From: Deltaproteobacteria bacterium
Lineage (GTDB): Bacteria; Myxococcota; XYA12-FULL-58-9; JAFGEK01
Direction: 5' to 3'
DNA length: 42,468 nt
Assembly: GCA_016931625.1 (NCBI GenBank)
Contig: JAFGEK010000164.1
Location: 1 to 42,468, forward strand
Under the pieces are notes generated by a model. It had not been told where the DNA came from. It ran no database searches and was given only the letters and a program-made list of their open reading frames with translations. Positions 32,301 to 42,311 of the stretch are shown here, piece by piece (the first letter of the stretch is position 1; the number at the start of each line of letters is the position of its first letter). The translations under genes were made by a program, and so were the position numbers.

Positions 32301-34854
32301 TGCAAACGGTGTGTTAGCCACTGCGGGTGCTGACTTGCCTGCACGAGAACTTATTTTAGGTGATGATGGTCGACGTCTTTCTTGGGGCAGTATTGCATCA
32401 CGCTTGCTTGGTCATGATCCTCGTCGTGTATTTCGCAGTCTTGATCCTGAAAATTACTACCCTACTTATGGTGATGTCAGTACAGTTATTGATGAACGAG
32501 AAGCAGGTGGCCGATTTTTTGCACGACTGCAAAAAGGCCAAAACTATGCTAAATGGGGCGGAATTAATACAGAAATCAACAATCAAGAATATGGTCAATA
32601 TATCCGTTCATTGTATGGATTTGGGGCTAAATTAATACTCGATGAACCATCACAAAATATGGGAGTAAGTCTTGTTGCATTTGGTGCAAAGCCAGATACA
32701 GTTGCTTCTCATGATGAGTTTGATACTACTGGTGGTTCATTATATTTTTTGTCACATCGTGATGTTGTCGAAGGTTCTATCCATATAGTTTTTGAAATAC
32801 TAGACGAAATTTCAGGTTTACCAATTCGCAAAGTAAAACTAACTGAAGGTATCGATTATGAAGCCGATTACCTTGGCGGCAGAGTTTCGCTTGATTTAGC
32901 ATTACCTATGCGCATCTTTGGGCATTCACTTACCAGTCAACAATTCGCAGGTGCCCATGGACGTCTATCAATTGATTATGAGTATTATCCCGGCGCCAAT
33001 TTAAGCGATGGTTTTAGTGCTGGTGGGCGTATTGAAGCTCGTATGGGTCCATTAAATATAGGCGGCACTTTAGTAAGTGAATTCTCAGATAGCATCACAA
33101 AATTCAATGACCGCAACTATGATTTGCTGGCAGCGACTGCACGTTTAACTTTTGAAGATTATTTACGCCTTCGTGTTGAATTTGCTCATAGTAAAGGTAT
33201 AAGTCATCAAACTTTTCGCTCACCAGATGGAGGCCTAACCTCATTAGCCATGGCTACAACATCAGAAAAACCGCAGGGTAATGCTATCGCATTAGAAGCA
33301 TCTAGCAAATATTCTATTTTACAGGTCGGAGCATATGGTCGTTTAGTTGAACAAGGTTTTTATGACTCAAAAACCGCGGCTGATAACAAACTTATGCAAT
33401 TTGGTGGTCGAGCCGAAATAACACCTCTAAATAGCACTCGCATATGGTTACAAGTTGATCATCGTGAATTTGATAATTTGCAAACTTCTGTATCTAAACG
33501 TGATCTTGGGCTTGCTGGAATTTCACATAAAATATCGTTGTTTGATTTAAGTACTGAAGGACGCTTCGAAAAAATTACCAGTTACGATGATACTCTTGCC
33601 CTTGGTGCTGAAATTGGTTTACGCCTTAATAACGAATGGCGTATTTATACACGACGGCGACAGCAGCTTTCCGAGTCGCAACAAGCCAAGCTAAGCGCAA
33701 CCGCTATAGGGGCTAGTTTGCAGACTCCTGGTTCTTTGTCTTTTGCAGCTGAAGCTGGCCTCTCTGATATAGGTCATAGCTTCGGACGTGCTCAAGCTGG
33801 AATACCGTTGGCTGATGGCATTGAAATGTATGCTGCTTATGTAACTGATGCACAAGCTGGCTCTCGGGTTAGTGAAACTATTGATAGTGTTGGCGGCTCT
33901 TCTTTAGTCGTAGGCGGACGACAAAAGTTAAAAGATTCTTCAATTCTTTATAGTGAACAACGTGTTGCAATCGCAGGTAATACTCGCAGTTTAACACGTT
34001 CTGTTGGTGCACAAACAACACTTAATCGTCACCTTGCTTTAGTAATAGCTTATGAGCGTGGCGCTTTTGATACAAACCAACAAATAAAAATCATTCGTGA
34101 TGCAGGTAGCGCTGGTATAGTTTACCAACATACAAAATGGTCACTTATATTTGGTGTTGATGCACGCCACGATGATGGAAATCATGTTAAAGCTGTAAGC
34201 GCTGGTGCTCATAGCCGCTTAGAAGCACATTTAAATGATGCAATTACGGTTGCGGCTGGTGGTCGTGGTTCAAACAATTATTCACAACAAGATAGCAATC
34301 AACTTAAAATTGACAAAGCTAGCTGGGAAGCATCGGCCGGCCTGGCCTATAGGCCAATAAAAAATGAAAGCATCAATATATTTAGCCGCTATGCTCTACA
34401 AAATGAACGTACACCAGCTATAGACACAACTCCACGCACTATATCACTTTCTCACTTACTTGCCTTTTCAATTATTTTTAATCTTGATTCGCTAAAAGGC
34501 GCTTCGGTATATAGATTACCTTTTGATATTGGCCCAAAAGTATACTATCGCCACACTACCGTACATAGAAGCGATAACTTTGCAAATGATCAAGCATTAA
34601 TTATGTCTCTAAGAGGAGATTGGCATTTAAGCAACACTGCTGGTTTTGACGCCAGTATTGAAGGGCGTACCTGCCGAACAATTGGTGTAAAAATACCTCC
34701 TAGCTATGGGGCCCTTTTTGAGGCTAGTGCTCTTGTCATAAATTGGCTCAGATTAGGTGCTGGTTATAATCTCAGCGAAATAGCAACAAGTGGGGTTAAT
34801 TGTCATGAACCTGGGGCTAAAGGTTTATTTGTACGAGCAGAAGCTTTATACTGA
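29338..34854 (+). CDS. Giant outer-membrane protein with SdrD-B-like domain and C-terminal beta-barrel
   Basis: 1838 aa. The N-terminus has a signal-type segment (about residues 32-52, FVFITFLLLALFPHALRAQA). A long exported region of Ig-like/cohesin-like domains follows (about 53-640). A SdrD B/CnaB-like domain lies at about 655-722 (VFGRVFADSNNNQVQDDDEPG, then DRNGNYHL). The C-terminal ~800 residues contain DPENYYPTYGDVS (about 1036) and long alternating hydrophobic strands, typical of a large OM beta-barrel. The final residues VRAEALY end in an aromatic residue, like a beta-signal. The start overlaps the upstream gene by 19 nt and lacks a clear RBS; GTG 29401 is an alternative. The family is known from deltaproteobacterial genomes but its function is unknown. 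It may be an adhesin or export channel. Confidence 0.75.
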   Translation: MAAFRIATYIPNSIIRSLYVAVYLTRTKIHKLFVFITFLLLALFPHALRAQAISISGAPNSIFDGNVVEINISSTPILAMSMDISLPVGFELVAIENNLGVVILQSEDLGTTCPLLGGYYTCNISGISIGPGINPVSSLIEQQINFPGSGISILNAKVFVRLKLPICAPPVLRVYDEFNNPVPSLSYAPMAPLCSSVEIPTAVVFVPTGGNAIASRNGTPLILTLYAQTNSGLQPISEAISDPNVRANIFKCRRTSVDATYGACESGSFPGFLTLAAYNNSPASIILTAVNDPNPIPGDAQLEAQLETTNSISGSVLITVEQPVANGSLTLGSQPGLTISESTNVTFNVTNAYNANGGYEPLKATWAITNVSPSINDSIIRSWFNAAAASLNIAQLFEQVTNVTVEASHTNPDSSVTTANLTLAIDAAPIPPTSCLLVAEQNTIVTDTTTNISIVSADGRDLSDNITNWSIVSGTGELTVDPQNQNLAHYKSPTVITNARIHVELSNSICGETSLETDIEVIEDVRLAFAFAKKTIATGNIAIGQATITNLVQSQRSGLILKLKSSPALAVLNKSPRTDSKTIIAKNNSASDISAYTITIDNESTHQIEHAFLARHSAGCGKAHVELSLHRSLNGPAIAQASSSIEIECDPELTFATVFGRVFADSNNNQVQDDDEPGIAGALIASAAGVYAVSDRNGNYHLNRLTVGRHVIKIDAASLPEGTKVNEARREVTLTPGVFVRLSYAVEIPKLKLDSSLQLNTNKSGIIINQGKLTYKACFHLPQDGILTALRDKTVIIADKSCADSDEAVAIELPLAQNNINSDDHWLLHLRTKDGRMWLWVFAVHIYRRTSGDQLVVPWGPRFIGGLILPSINLQNRPLVFNALLAEAVNLKISATSTASCSLGGKIGPDQCQLSLTETDREVSIAFDAHADRGGDDPPLMFISLPLAISPTRHFFVGRASAQIEGLLQKDHKPLGNGGGAFFYRAQHANGVLATAGADLPARELILGDDGRRLSWGSIASRLLGHDPRRVFRSLDPENYYPTYGDVSTVIDEREAGGRFFARLQKGQNYAKWGGINTEINNQEYGQYIRSLYGFGAKLILDEPSQNMGVSLVAFGAKPDTVASHDEFDTTGGSLYFLSHRDVVEGSIHIVFEILDEISGLPIRKVKLTEGIDYEADYLGGRVSLDLALPMRIFGHSLTSQQFAGAHGRLSIDYEYYPGANLSDGFSAGGRIEARMGPLNIGGTLVSEFSDSITKFNDRNYDLLAATARLTFEDYLRLRVEFAHSKGISHQTFRSPDGGLTSLAMATTSEKPQGNAIALEASSKYSILQVGAYGRLVEQGFYDSKTAADNKLMQFGGRAEITPLNSTRIWLQVDHREFDNLQTSVSKRDLGLAGISHKISLFDLSTEGRFEKITSYDDTLALGAEIGLRLNNEWRIYTRRRQQLSESQQAKLSATAIGASLQTPGSLSFAAEAGLSDIGHSFGRAQAGIPLADGIEMYAAYVTDAQAGSRVSETIDSVGGSSLVVGGRQKLKDSSILYSEQRVAIAGNTRSLTRSVGAQTTLNRHLALVIAYERGAFDTNQQIKIIRDAGSAGIVYQHTKWSLIFGVDARHDDGNHVKAVSAGAHSRLEAHLNDAITVAAGGRGSNNYSQQDSNQLKIDKASWEASAGLAYRPIKNESINIFSRYALQNERTPAIDTTPRTISLSHLLAFSIIFNLDSLKGASVYRLPFDIGPKVYYRHTTVHRSDNFANDQALIMSLRGDWHLSNTAGFDASIEGRTCRTIGVKIPPSYGALFEASALVINWLRLGAGYNLSEIATSGVNCHEPGAKGLFVRAEALY

Positions 34855-34893
34855 AAGGTTGCACAATTAGCCACTAACCCCTATGTTTACCCT

Positions 34894-37800
34894 ATGCATC
34901 AAAATTCTTTAAACCCTGATGAATCGCGTGGGCAAAAAGCAATAGCCACGCTTGAAACACTACTTAAGCAACGTATCGTAATCGTAGATGGTTCAATGGG
35001 TGTGCTTATTCAATCCTACAAACTTAGTGAAAATGATTTTCGTGGTAAAGAATTTGCGCTCCATCAACAAGAGCTTAAAGGATGCAATGATATACTGTGC
35101 CTAACTAATCCTGATTTTATTAGTTCTTTGCATAAGAGTTATTTTGATGCTGGGGCTGATATAATCGAGACCAATACCTTTAATGCCACGGCCATTTCGC
35201 TTGCTGATTACGGCCTAGCACACCGAGTTTATGATATCAACAAAGCTGGCGCTGCAATCGCGCGAGCCACTGCAGACTCTGCCATGCAAGCAAAACCAGG
35301 TCGTCCACGATTAGTAGCTGGATCTATCGGCCCCACCAACAAAACTGCTTCATTACCTTATGATGTAAATCGCCCTGGTTTAAGAAATACTAGTTTCGAT
35401 GAGCTTTGTAAGGCCTATGCTGAGCAAGTACGAGGGTTACTTGATGGTGGTGTTGATATTCTTTTACCTGAAACGGTTTTTGATACCTTAAATCTTAAAG
35501 CAGCATTATTTGCCATTAACCTTGTTTTTACTGAGCGCAATACTTATTTACCAGTAATTGCATCAGCCACTGTCGTAGATAAAAGTGGCAGAACATTAGC
35601 TGGACAAACGGTTGAGGCATTATTCACCTCAATTGCTCATGCAAATCCTTTTGCTGTTGGTTTAAATTGTTCAACCGGCCCTGCGGCGATGCGTCCGTAC
35701 CTTGAAGAATTGGCAGCTATTGCCAATTGTTACATTAGCTGTATACCCAATGCTGGCTTACCTAATGCCTTTGGTCAATATGACGAAACACCTGAACATG
35801 TTGCCAATGTGCTTGCAGAGTTTGCCCATTCAGGTTTAGTTAATATTGTCGGTGGCTGTTGCGGTACCACCCCTGAACATATCCGCGTCATCTCTGACGC
35901 AGTAAAAAATATTGAGCCGCGCCAAAAACCAACCATTAAGGCGGCAACCCTTCTTTGTGGTCTTGAATTGTTAACCCTGCAGCCAGATAGCAACTTTATT
36001 GTTATTGGTGAACGAACTAATGTTGCAGGCTCAAAAAGATTCGCCAGGTTAATAAAAGAAGGCGACTATGAAGCTGCACTTGAGATTGCTCGCAACCAAG
36101 TACAAGGTGGCGCAAATATTATTGATGTGAATGTAGATGAAGGATTGCTTGATGTACCTCAAGTAATGCAGCGCTTTTTACATTATTTAGGTGCTGAACC
36201 TGATATCGCTCGCTTGCCAATTATGATTGATAGCTCTGATTTTGCGGTTATTGAAGCAGGGCTAAAATGCTTGCAAGGCAAAGGTATTGTTAACTCACTT
36301 TCACTAAAAGAAGGTGAAGAAAAATTCATTAAGCAAGCCTCTATAGTACTACACTATGGCGCTGCTGTTGTAGTTATGGCTTTTGACGAGCGAGGCCAAG
36401 CAGTTACTTGCGAGCGCCGTATTGAAATATTATCTCGCGCTTATCATATATTAACCGAGCAAGTCGGTTTTGCACCTGAAGATATTATTTTTGATCCAAA
36501 TGTTTTAAGTTTAGCTACAGGTATTGAAGAACATAATAATTATGGCGTTGCCTTTATCGAATCTTTACGCCAACTCAAACAATTATTTCCACGCGCACTC
36601 CTTAGCGGTGGTATATCAAATGTATCTTTTGCCTTACGTGGTAATGATGCAATACGTGAAGCGTTTAACGCGGTATTTCTTTATCATGCAATAGAAGCTG
36701 GTCTTGACATGGGCATTGTTAATGCTGGCCAGCTTGCCATCTATGATGAAATACCAAGTGAATTACGCGAATTATTGACAGACGTTATCTTCAATCGCCG
36801 ATCTGATGCGACTGAAAGATTAATTATTTATGCTCAAAATGCTAATCTTTCCTCCCGTACCGCCAAACGTGATGATGCTTGGCGACAACAATCGGTCACT
36901 GAACGATTAAAACATGCCCTAATTTCAGGTGATGATACTTATATCGAAGTAGATACGAATGAAGCTCATCAAACTCTTGGCAATCCGTTAGTAGTTATTG
37001 AAGGGCCATTAATGGCCGGTATGAGCGTTGTTGGTGAACTTTTTGGTGCGGGTAAAATGTTCTTACCGCAAGTAGTAAAAAGTGCGCGAGTAATGAAAAA
37101 AGCGGTAGCAATACTTGAGCCTTTTATGGACAGCGCCAAAGATCGCACTAATGCACGCGCAACTATTGTATTAGCTACGGTTAAAGGCGACGTGCATGAT
37201 ATTGGTAAAAATATTGTAGGCCTGGTGCTTGCTTGCAATAACTATCGTATAATTGATTTGGGTATTATGGTACCTACTGCACAAATCGTTGCTGCCGCGC
37301 GCGAGCATAAAGCTGATATTGTGGGTGTATCAGGCCTAATTACACCTTCTCTTGATGAGATGGTTCATGTTGCTGCCCAGTTGCAACGTGAAGGTTTAAG
37401 TATTCCGTTATTAATTGGCGGTGCTGCCACTAATAAAAAACATACTGCGGTTAAAATTGCACCTGCCTATGATGCGGTTTCGGTACATGTTGCTGATGCT
37501 TCAAGAGTTTCAGGGGTGGTTAATGAGCTACTTAATCAATCCCAAAAACAAGGTGCGATTGATCGCATCAGACAAGCGCAAGAATCATTGCGGCAAAATT
37601 TTTTAAACAATCAAAACTTGCCAATCATTGCTTATAGTGAAGCACAAAAACTTGCACCTAAATTGCAATTTAATGATTCTACAATTGCCAAACCATATTT
37701 TTTAGGAGTAAAAACTTTTACACCCTCTTTAAGAGAAGTCACCGAATATATTGATTGGTCACCGCTATTTCACGCTTGGGAACTCAAAGGAGTTTATCCG

Positions 37801-38583
37801 GCAATATTAGACAAACCTGACATCGGCCCAACCGCACGTGAATTATTCGCTAATGCGCAAGCAATATTAGAACATATTTTACATGATAATTTACTTGAGG
37901 CTCGCGCAGTATACGGCTTCTTTGCTGCACAGAGCACTGGTGATGACATTATACTTTATACTGATGATACATTAACAAACGAGTTACTGCGATTGCATAG
38001 TTTACGCCAACAGACTAAACGCGGTCACGTAAATTTGTATGCTTTAGCTGACTTTATTGCACCACAATCCAGTAAACTATGTGACTATATCGGAGCATTT
38101 GCGGTTACCACAGGGTTTGGTGTTGATGAATTAGCACTTCAGTATAAAAAGCAACAAGATGATTATAATGCAATTTTAATTAAAGTTATTGCCGAGCGTT
38201 TGGCTGAAGCTTGTGCTGAAATGCTACATGCTCAAGCGCGCCGCGATTGCGGTTTTGGCAGAGATGAAAATTTATCACTTACAGATTTATTACATGAACG
38301 TTATCGCGGTATACGACCGGCCTCAGGTTATCCAGCTTGCCCAGATCATACTGAAAAAGAGTTACTCTGGCGTTTACTCAACGTCAAAAAAAATATCGGT
38401 CTCACCCTAACTGAAAACTATGCTATGTGGCCTGCAGCAGCGGTGAGTGGCCTATATTTTAATCATCCAGCGGCTCGTTATTTTACCCTTGGTAAAATTG
38501 GCGAAGACCAATTAGAAGCATATGCAAAACGAAAAAATATGGATATTGACGAGGTAAAACATTGGTTAGAACCAATACTATAG
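34894..38583 (+). CDS. metH: MetH, cobalamin-dependent methionine synthase
   Basis: MetH transfers methyl from methyl-tetrahydrofolate via B12 to homocysteine. The protein is 1229 aa, full length for the family. Domains in order are the homocysteine domain (about 20-340, with VGLNCSTGP and [11 protein letters not shown] zinc Cys), the pterin domain (about 365-640), the B12 cap and B12-binding domain with GDVHDIGKN (axial His768), and the AdoMet reactivation domain (about 920-1229, with [11 protein letters not shown]). It starts 39 nt after the barrel gene without a clear RBS and without a visible cobalamin riboswitch, so it may rely on read-through. All four modules are intact. Confidence 0.97.
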   Translation: MHQNSLNPDESRGQKAIATLETLLKQRIVIVDGSMGVLIQSYKLSENDFRGKEFALHQQELKGCNDILCLTNPDFISSLHKSYFDAGADIIETNTFNATAISLADYGLAHRVYDINKAGAAIARATADSAMQAKPGRPRLVAGSIGPTNKTASLPYDVNRPGLRNTSFDELCKAYAEQVRGLLDGGVDILLPETVFDTLNLKAALFAINLVFTERNTYLPVIASATVVDKSGRTLAGQTVEALFTSIAHANPFAVGLNCSTGPAAMRPYLEELAAIANCYISCIPNAGLPNAFGQYDETPEHVANVLAEFAHSGLVNIVGGCCGTTPEHIRVISDAVKNIEPRQKPTIKAATLLCGLELLTLQPDSNFIVIGERTNVAGSKRFARLIKEGDYEAALEIARNQVQGGANIIDVNVDEGLLDVPQVMQRFLHYLGAEPDIARLPIMIDSSDFAVIEAGLKCLQGKGIVNSLSLKEGEEKFIKQASIVLHYGAAVVVMAFDERGQAVTCERRIEILSRAYHILTEQVGFAPEDIIFDPNVLSLATGIEEHNNYGVAFIESLRQLKQLFPRALLSGGISNVSFALRGNDAIREAFNAVFLYHAIEAGLDMGIVNAGQLAIYDEIPSELRELLTDVIFNRRSDATERLIIYAQNANLSSRTAKRDDAWRQQSVTERLKHALISGDDTYIEVDTNEAHQTLGNPLVVIEGPLMAGMSVVGELFGAGKMFLPQVVKSARVMKKAVAILEPFMDSAKDRTNARATIVLATVKGDVHDIGKNIVGLVLACNNYRIIDLGIMVPTAQIVAAAREHKADIVGVSGLITPSLDEMVHVAAQLQREGLSIPLLIGGAATNKKHTAVKIAPAYDAVSVHVADASRVSGVVNELLNQSQKQGAIDRIRQAQESLRQNFLNNQNLPIIAYSEAQKLAPKLQFNDSTIAKPYFLGVKTFTPSLREVTEYIDWSPLFHAWELKGVYPAILDKPDIGPTARELFANAQAILEHILHDNLLEARAVYGFFAAQSTGDDIILYTDDTLTNELLRLHSLRQQTKRGHVNLYALADFIAPQSSKLCDYIGAFAVTTGFGVDELALQYKKQQDDYNAILIKVIAERLAEACAEMLHAQARRDCGFGRDENLSLTDLLHERYRGIRPASGYPACPDHTEKELLWRLLNVKKNIGLTLTENYAMWPAAAVSGLYFNHPAARYFTLGKIGEDQLEAYAKRKNMDIDEVKHWLEPIL

Positions 38584-38606
38584 TTGTTACTAACGAATAG
38601 TGCTGG

Positions 38607-38828
38607 TTAAAATGGATTATTCACAAACTCTTTAAATTCGTTTGAATTTTCAAGAATTTTTGTTGCTGCTGCTCTAATGTTATCCACTGTCTCATCAGGT
38701 AATGATAAAGTAGTAATAACACTTTTTAATTCATGGCGTTCTTTTGCATCTTTTAAACCGTCAAAACTTAGTTCAATAAATATGGCAATTGAATACAAAG
38801 CTAACTTAATGTTTTTTAACAATTGCAT
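38607..38828 (-). CDS. Hypothetical 73-aa protein
   Basis: A small minus-strand gene between metH and trxB, convergent with metH. I place the start at ATG 38828, which has GAG about 8 nt upstream; GTG 38852 would add eight residues. The product is mainly helical with one hydrophobic stretch near the N-terminus (LALYSIAIFIEL) and an acidic, amphipathic C-terminal half. I do not recognise it. It has no paralogue in the window. Confidence 0.5.
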   Translation of the reverse strand: MQLLKNIKLALYSIAIFIELSFDGLKDAKERHELKSVITTLSLPDETVDNIRAAATKILENSNEFKEFVNNPF

Positions 38829-38887
38829 TCTTACTCGCAGCACGCTACGCACATAAAAATTAAATGCAAACTACAGGAACTCTTAGC

Positions 38888-39826
38888 ATGACTACTACTG
38901 AAAAAGTAATCATTATTGGTTCAGGCCCTGCCGGCCATACTGCTGCAATTTATACAGCTCGTGCAAATTTGCAGCCACTAATGTTTGAGGGTTTTATAAA
39001 AGGTGGCTCCCCTGGTGGTCAATTAATAACTACTACTGAAATTGAAAATTTTCCAGGTTTTCCTGAAGGCATCAGTGGCCCTGAGTTAATGGGCGCTTTA
39101 AAAAAACAGTCAGAAAGATTTGGGACTCAATTTATAACTGAAGATGTCGACGCTGTTGATTTATCTTCACATCCGTTTAAGGTGTCTGTAGCTCAACAAG
39201 ACTACTTTACTTTGGCACTTATCATCGCAACTGGCGCTTCTGCTCGATATTTAGGGCTTGAAAGTGAAAAACGCTTACTAAATCGCGGTGTCTCTGCCTG
39301 TGCGACTTGTGATGGTGCGCTGCCAATGTTTCGTAATCGAGATTTGATTGTAGTCGGTGGCGGTGATACTGCCATGGAAGAAGCAAATTATTTGACTCGC
39401 TTTGCCAGCACTGTTTGGTTAGTGCATCGCCGTGAAGAATTCCGCGCTTCAAAAACCATGCAAGATCGCACCCGTAAAAACCCAAAAATAAGTTTATTAA
39501 CCAGTATGGTAGTTGAAGAAATCCTGGGAGATGATCAAGTTTCAGGTATTCGTCTTCGTCATGTAGTAACTAATGAAGTGATTACTAAACCTGTCGCAGG
39601 TGTTTTTATCGCTATTGGACATCAACCAAATACTAGCATCTTTTCTGGTCAACTTGAACTTGATGATGTTGGCTATATCAAAACTAAGGGTAATTCTTCG
39701 TACACCAGTGTAGCAGGTGTCTTCGCTGCTGGTGATGTTAAAGACCATGTCTATCGACAAGCAATCACTGCTGCTGGTAGTGGTTGTCAAGCTGCTATCG
39801 ATGCAGAGCGTTGGCTAGAATCATAA
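38888..39826 (+). CDS. trxB: TrxB, thioredoxin reductase (NADPH)
   Basis: TrxB reduces thioredoxin with NADPH. The 312-aa protein has the N-terminal FAD motif GSGPAGHTAA (11-20), the redox pair CATC (C138, C141), the NADPH motif VVGGGDTAMEEA and HRREEFRAS, and a C-terminal AAGDV FAD-binding segment. The ATG at 38888 is preceded by CAGGAAC at a sensible distance; an upstream ATG at 38864 would add eight residues. Family length is about 310-320. It converges with comEC, 14 nt apart. Confidence 0.95.
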   Translation: MTTTEKVIIIGSGPAGHTAAIYTARANLQPLMFEGFIKGGSPGGQLITTTEIENFPGFPEGISGPELMGALKKQSERFGTQFITEDVDAVDLSSHPFKVSVAQQDYFTLALIIATGASARYLGLESEKRLLNRGVSACATCDGALPMFRNRDLIVVGGGDTAMEEANYLTRFASTVWLVHRREEFRASKTMQDRTRKNPKISLLTSMVVEEILGDDQVSGIRLRHVVTNEVITKPVAGVFIAIGHQPNTSIFSGQLELDDVGYIKTKGNSSYTSVAGVFAAGDVKDHVYRQAITAAGSGCQAAIDAERWLES

Positions 39827-39840
39827 AAACTCCACATAAT

Positions 39841-42294
39841 CTAGGGTATCTCATATCGACGCCCACTGTTAGTATTTATAATAATACTATTACCGTCAGT
39901 TACGATTTCTATCATCCCATCTTGATCCGTTCTAAATATTTCAGCGTTATATGTCTGATACCTCTCTATTACTTCAGCTCTCGGGAAGTTAAAACGATTG
40001 TTAGCCCCAACTGAGATTATCGCCACTTTTGGTTTTAATGCAGTAATAAATTTTCTTGTTGATGAAGTATTGCTACCGTGATGCGGGACTTTTATAACAT
40101 CAACTACTGGAACTCTCTCAGATAATTTACTCTCTGTATTCGCCTCAATATCACCTGTAAATAAAATCGAATATTTTTTATATTGTAACCGTAATACTAT
40201 TGAATTTTCATTGTCATTAAGTGTTGGGTCGAACAGAGATTTATCTTCATCATTATTATGACCTGGATGATATAACTCAATAGTAGTATTGCCTCGTTTC
40301 TGGATTTTTGCTAACTGGGCACTTAATTTAATTATTCCCCCATTCTCTTTAACTGCCTTTATTAATAATTTCATAGTTGGTAAGTCTGCTCCATTACCAC
40401 TCCACCATAATTCTTTTATTTTAAAATGCTTAGCTATATATGCAAAACCTTCTAAATGATCTGGATGTGGATGAGATACCATTGCTAAATCGATTGTACG
40501 AATACCTAAACGTCGCATCATTGGTGCCACAGTCTGTTGACCAGGGTCGAAACCTTTTGCATTAAGCGAACCACCAGCATCAATTAATATTACTTCTCTA
40601 TCCGGTAGCTGGATTAAAGCTGCATCACCTTGACCTACATACAATTGCTGTACAACTAATTTTCCATTATGATGATGCCCTGGCCCTAACCGCCAATAAT
40701 ATGAACTACAAACAATAACACAAACAACTATTCCAATATACTGCGCAAGTCGTTTTTTGGGTTTTATGACTATAGTAAGCAAACCAATATAATATACTAT
40801 CATTTCAAAATAAGTTGGTGCGGCAACATCAATTGCTGACCAGGTTTTTGACCCTAAATAAGTTATAAGACTATCGAGTACAATTAGTGTTGTTTTAAGT
40901 CCTATACGAAGTATTTGTTCTAACATTTCTGATATTGGCGCAATTAGAGAATACAATAATGCACCAGGTGTTGCCACTGCCGACCCAATTGGTACACCTA
41001 TTAGATTTGCTAACGGTGCAATTAAAGACACTCTACCAAAATAATATGCTGCTATTGGTAAAGTCGCTAATGTTGCAACTATTGAGGCAAGTATTAAATT
41101 GGCAGCAAAACGACCTAATCGATGCCATAAGTTTTGTGATGTTTTTAATCGAGGCAATAGCAATAGAAACAAAATACTTACAAACGAAAATATAAAACTT
41201 AAGTCATAAAGGCTTACTGGCATAATAATAAGTATTAATACTCCTGCTATACCCACTGCATTAATTACTGAACTTGGTCGACCAATAGCAATACCACATA
41301 AAAATGCTACACCCATTATCGTGGCCCGTACTGCAGGAGAAGGCGAACCAGCCCAACAACAAAATAAAATTATAAGTGGTATTGCAATAATAGCGGCCAC
41401 ACGTCTTACCGACCAGCGTTCTGCAAAACGCGGAATGAGTAGAAGCAATTGACTAACGATGATAAACACTAAAGTAGCTATTAAAGTAATATGAAGACCA
41501 CTAACAGAAAGTAAATGAGTTAAACCAGATACTGACCAATATTCTCGCATCTCAGCATTAATAGCGTTTTGATCGCCATTTGATAACGCCTTAGCAATCG
41601 CACTATGTTTTGCTTCAAAATGATTTTCAAATCTTTCACTTGAACTATCCCTAGCTCTATCTATGAAGGCGCTTAAACTTTGGGCTCGTTTAGTAAAAGC
41701 ATATGGTGATTTAGCGATTGCTCGTCCCGAAAGACCATCTCGTCGAGCAATGATTTTAGGATCAGGATCAGTCGGATTACGTCGTAATGTTAATGGTTCT
41801 ATTGTTAAACGAAGGGTGATTTCATCACCGCTTGCAATACGTTCATTTTGCCATAGTTTTATACTCACTCTGCCCGTTCGTGCTAACCATGTTTCACCAC
41901 ATCGTTGTGCTAGTAAATCTAGATGAACCAATCGCCCCATATTGTTAGTGGTGGGCGAAGTTACTCGACCAACTACCCTAGCTACACGAGCATGCCAATA
42001 ATCAGTTGCATCAATACAATGTACTTGAATTGGTGGTGGTAATTCATCAGTAGCCGCAAGAAATGCTCCAAGTAAAATAAAACCAAACCATGTAACAATA
42101 AAAGTTCCGCATCGTCGATTTATCGCCCTACGCAAAAGCAACAATAAGCCGCACAATGCTAAAGCTAGAAACTCTACTGATATTTGAAGCAAATCATCGG
42201 CTAATATGCCTGTGGCAATTGCCGCAAATACCGCAAGCATTGGTGCTGATAAAATATTTTCAATTAAGCGTTGTTTATAATTAGTCGCCCTCAT
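39841..42294 (-). CDS. comEC: ComEC/Rec2, DNA uptake channel and nuclease-like protein
   Basis: ComEC carries single-stranded DNA across the inner membrane during natural transformation. The 817-aa protein has all three parts: an N-terminal membrane/OB (DUF4131) region, a multi-TM competence domain (about 215-490, with LTHLLSVSGLHITL), and a C-terminal metallo-beta-lactamase domain (about 535-780, with MVSHPHPDHLEGF and FTGDIEAN). Residue counts match the full-length family. The ATG at 42294 is directly preceded by nine G on its strand. Other competence genes are not in the window. Confidence 0.94.
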   Translation of the reverse strand: MRATNYKQRLIENILSAPMLAVFAAIATGILADDLLQISVEFLALALCGLLLLLRRAINRRCGTFIVTWFGFILLGAFLAATDELPPPIQVHCIDATDYWHARVARVVGRVTSPTTNNMGRLVHLDLLAQRCGETWLARTGRVSIKLWQNERIASGDEITLRLTIEPLTLRRNPTDPDPKIIARRDGLSGRAIAKSPYAFTKRAQSLSAFIDRARDSSSERFENHFEAKHSAIAKALSNGDQNAINAEMREYWSVSGLTHLLSVSGLHITLIATLVFIIVSQLLLLIPRFAERWSVRRVAAIIAIPLIILFCCWAGSPSPAVRATIMGVAFLCGIAIGRPSSVINAVGIAGVLILIIMPVSLYDLSFIFSFVSILFLLLLPRLKTSQNLWHRLGRFAANLILASIVATLATLPIAAYYFGRVSLIAPLANLIGVPIGSAVATPGALLYSLIAPISEMLEQILRIGLKTTLIVLDSLITYLGSKTWSAIDVAAPTYFEMIVYYIGLLTIVIKPKKRLAQYIGIVVCVIVCSSYYWRLGPGHHHNGKLVVQQLYVGQGDAALIQLPDREVILIDAGGSLNAKGFDPGQQTVAPMMRRLGIRTIDLAMVSHPHPDHLEGFAYIAKHFKIKELWWSGNGADLPTMKLLIKAVKENGGIIKLSAQLAKIQKRGNTTIELYHPGHNNDEDKSLFDPTLNDNENSIVLRLQYKKYSILFTGDIEANTESKLSERVPVVDVIKVPHHGSNTSSTRKFITALKPKVAIISVGANNRFNFPRAEVIERYQTYNAEIFRTDQDGMIEIVTDGNSIIINTNSGRRYEIP

Positions 42295-42311
42295 CCCCCC
42301 CCCAAAAAAAA
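42295..42311. promoter_or_regulatory. G9/T8 homopolymer tracts at the comEC start
   Basis: On the comEC strand the sequence reads T8-G9-ATG (plus-strand C9 at 42295-42303, A8 at 42304-42311). The G9 tract must serve as the ribosome-binding region. Such tracts are prone to slippage, which would change RBS-to-ATG spacing rather than the reading frame. This could make comEC expression variable between cells. The tract could also be a local assembly error. Confidence 0.55.

Noticed and set aside
34855-34893. Cobalamin riboswitch in front of metH
   Set aside because: Only 39 nt separate metH from the upstream gene, too short for a B12 riboswitch.
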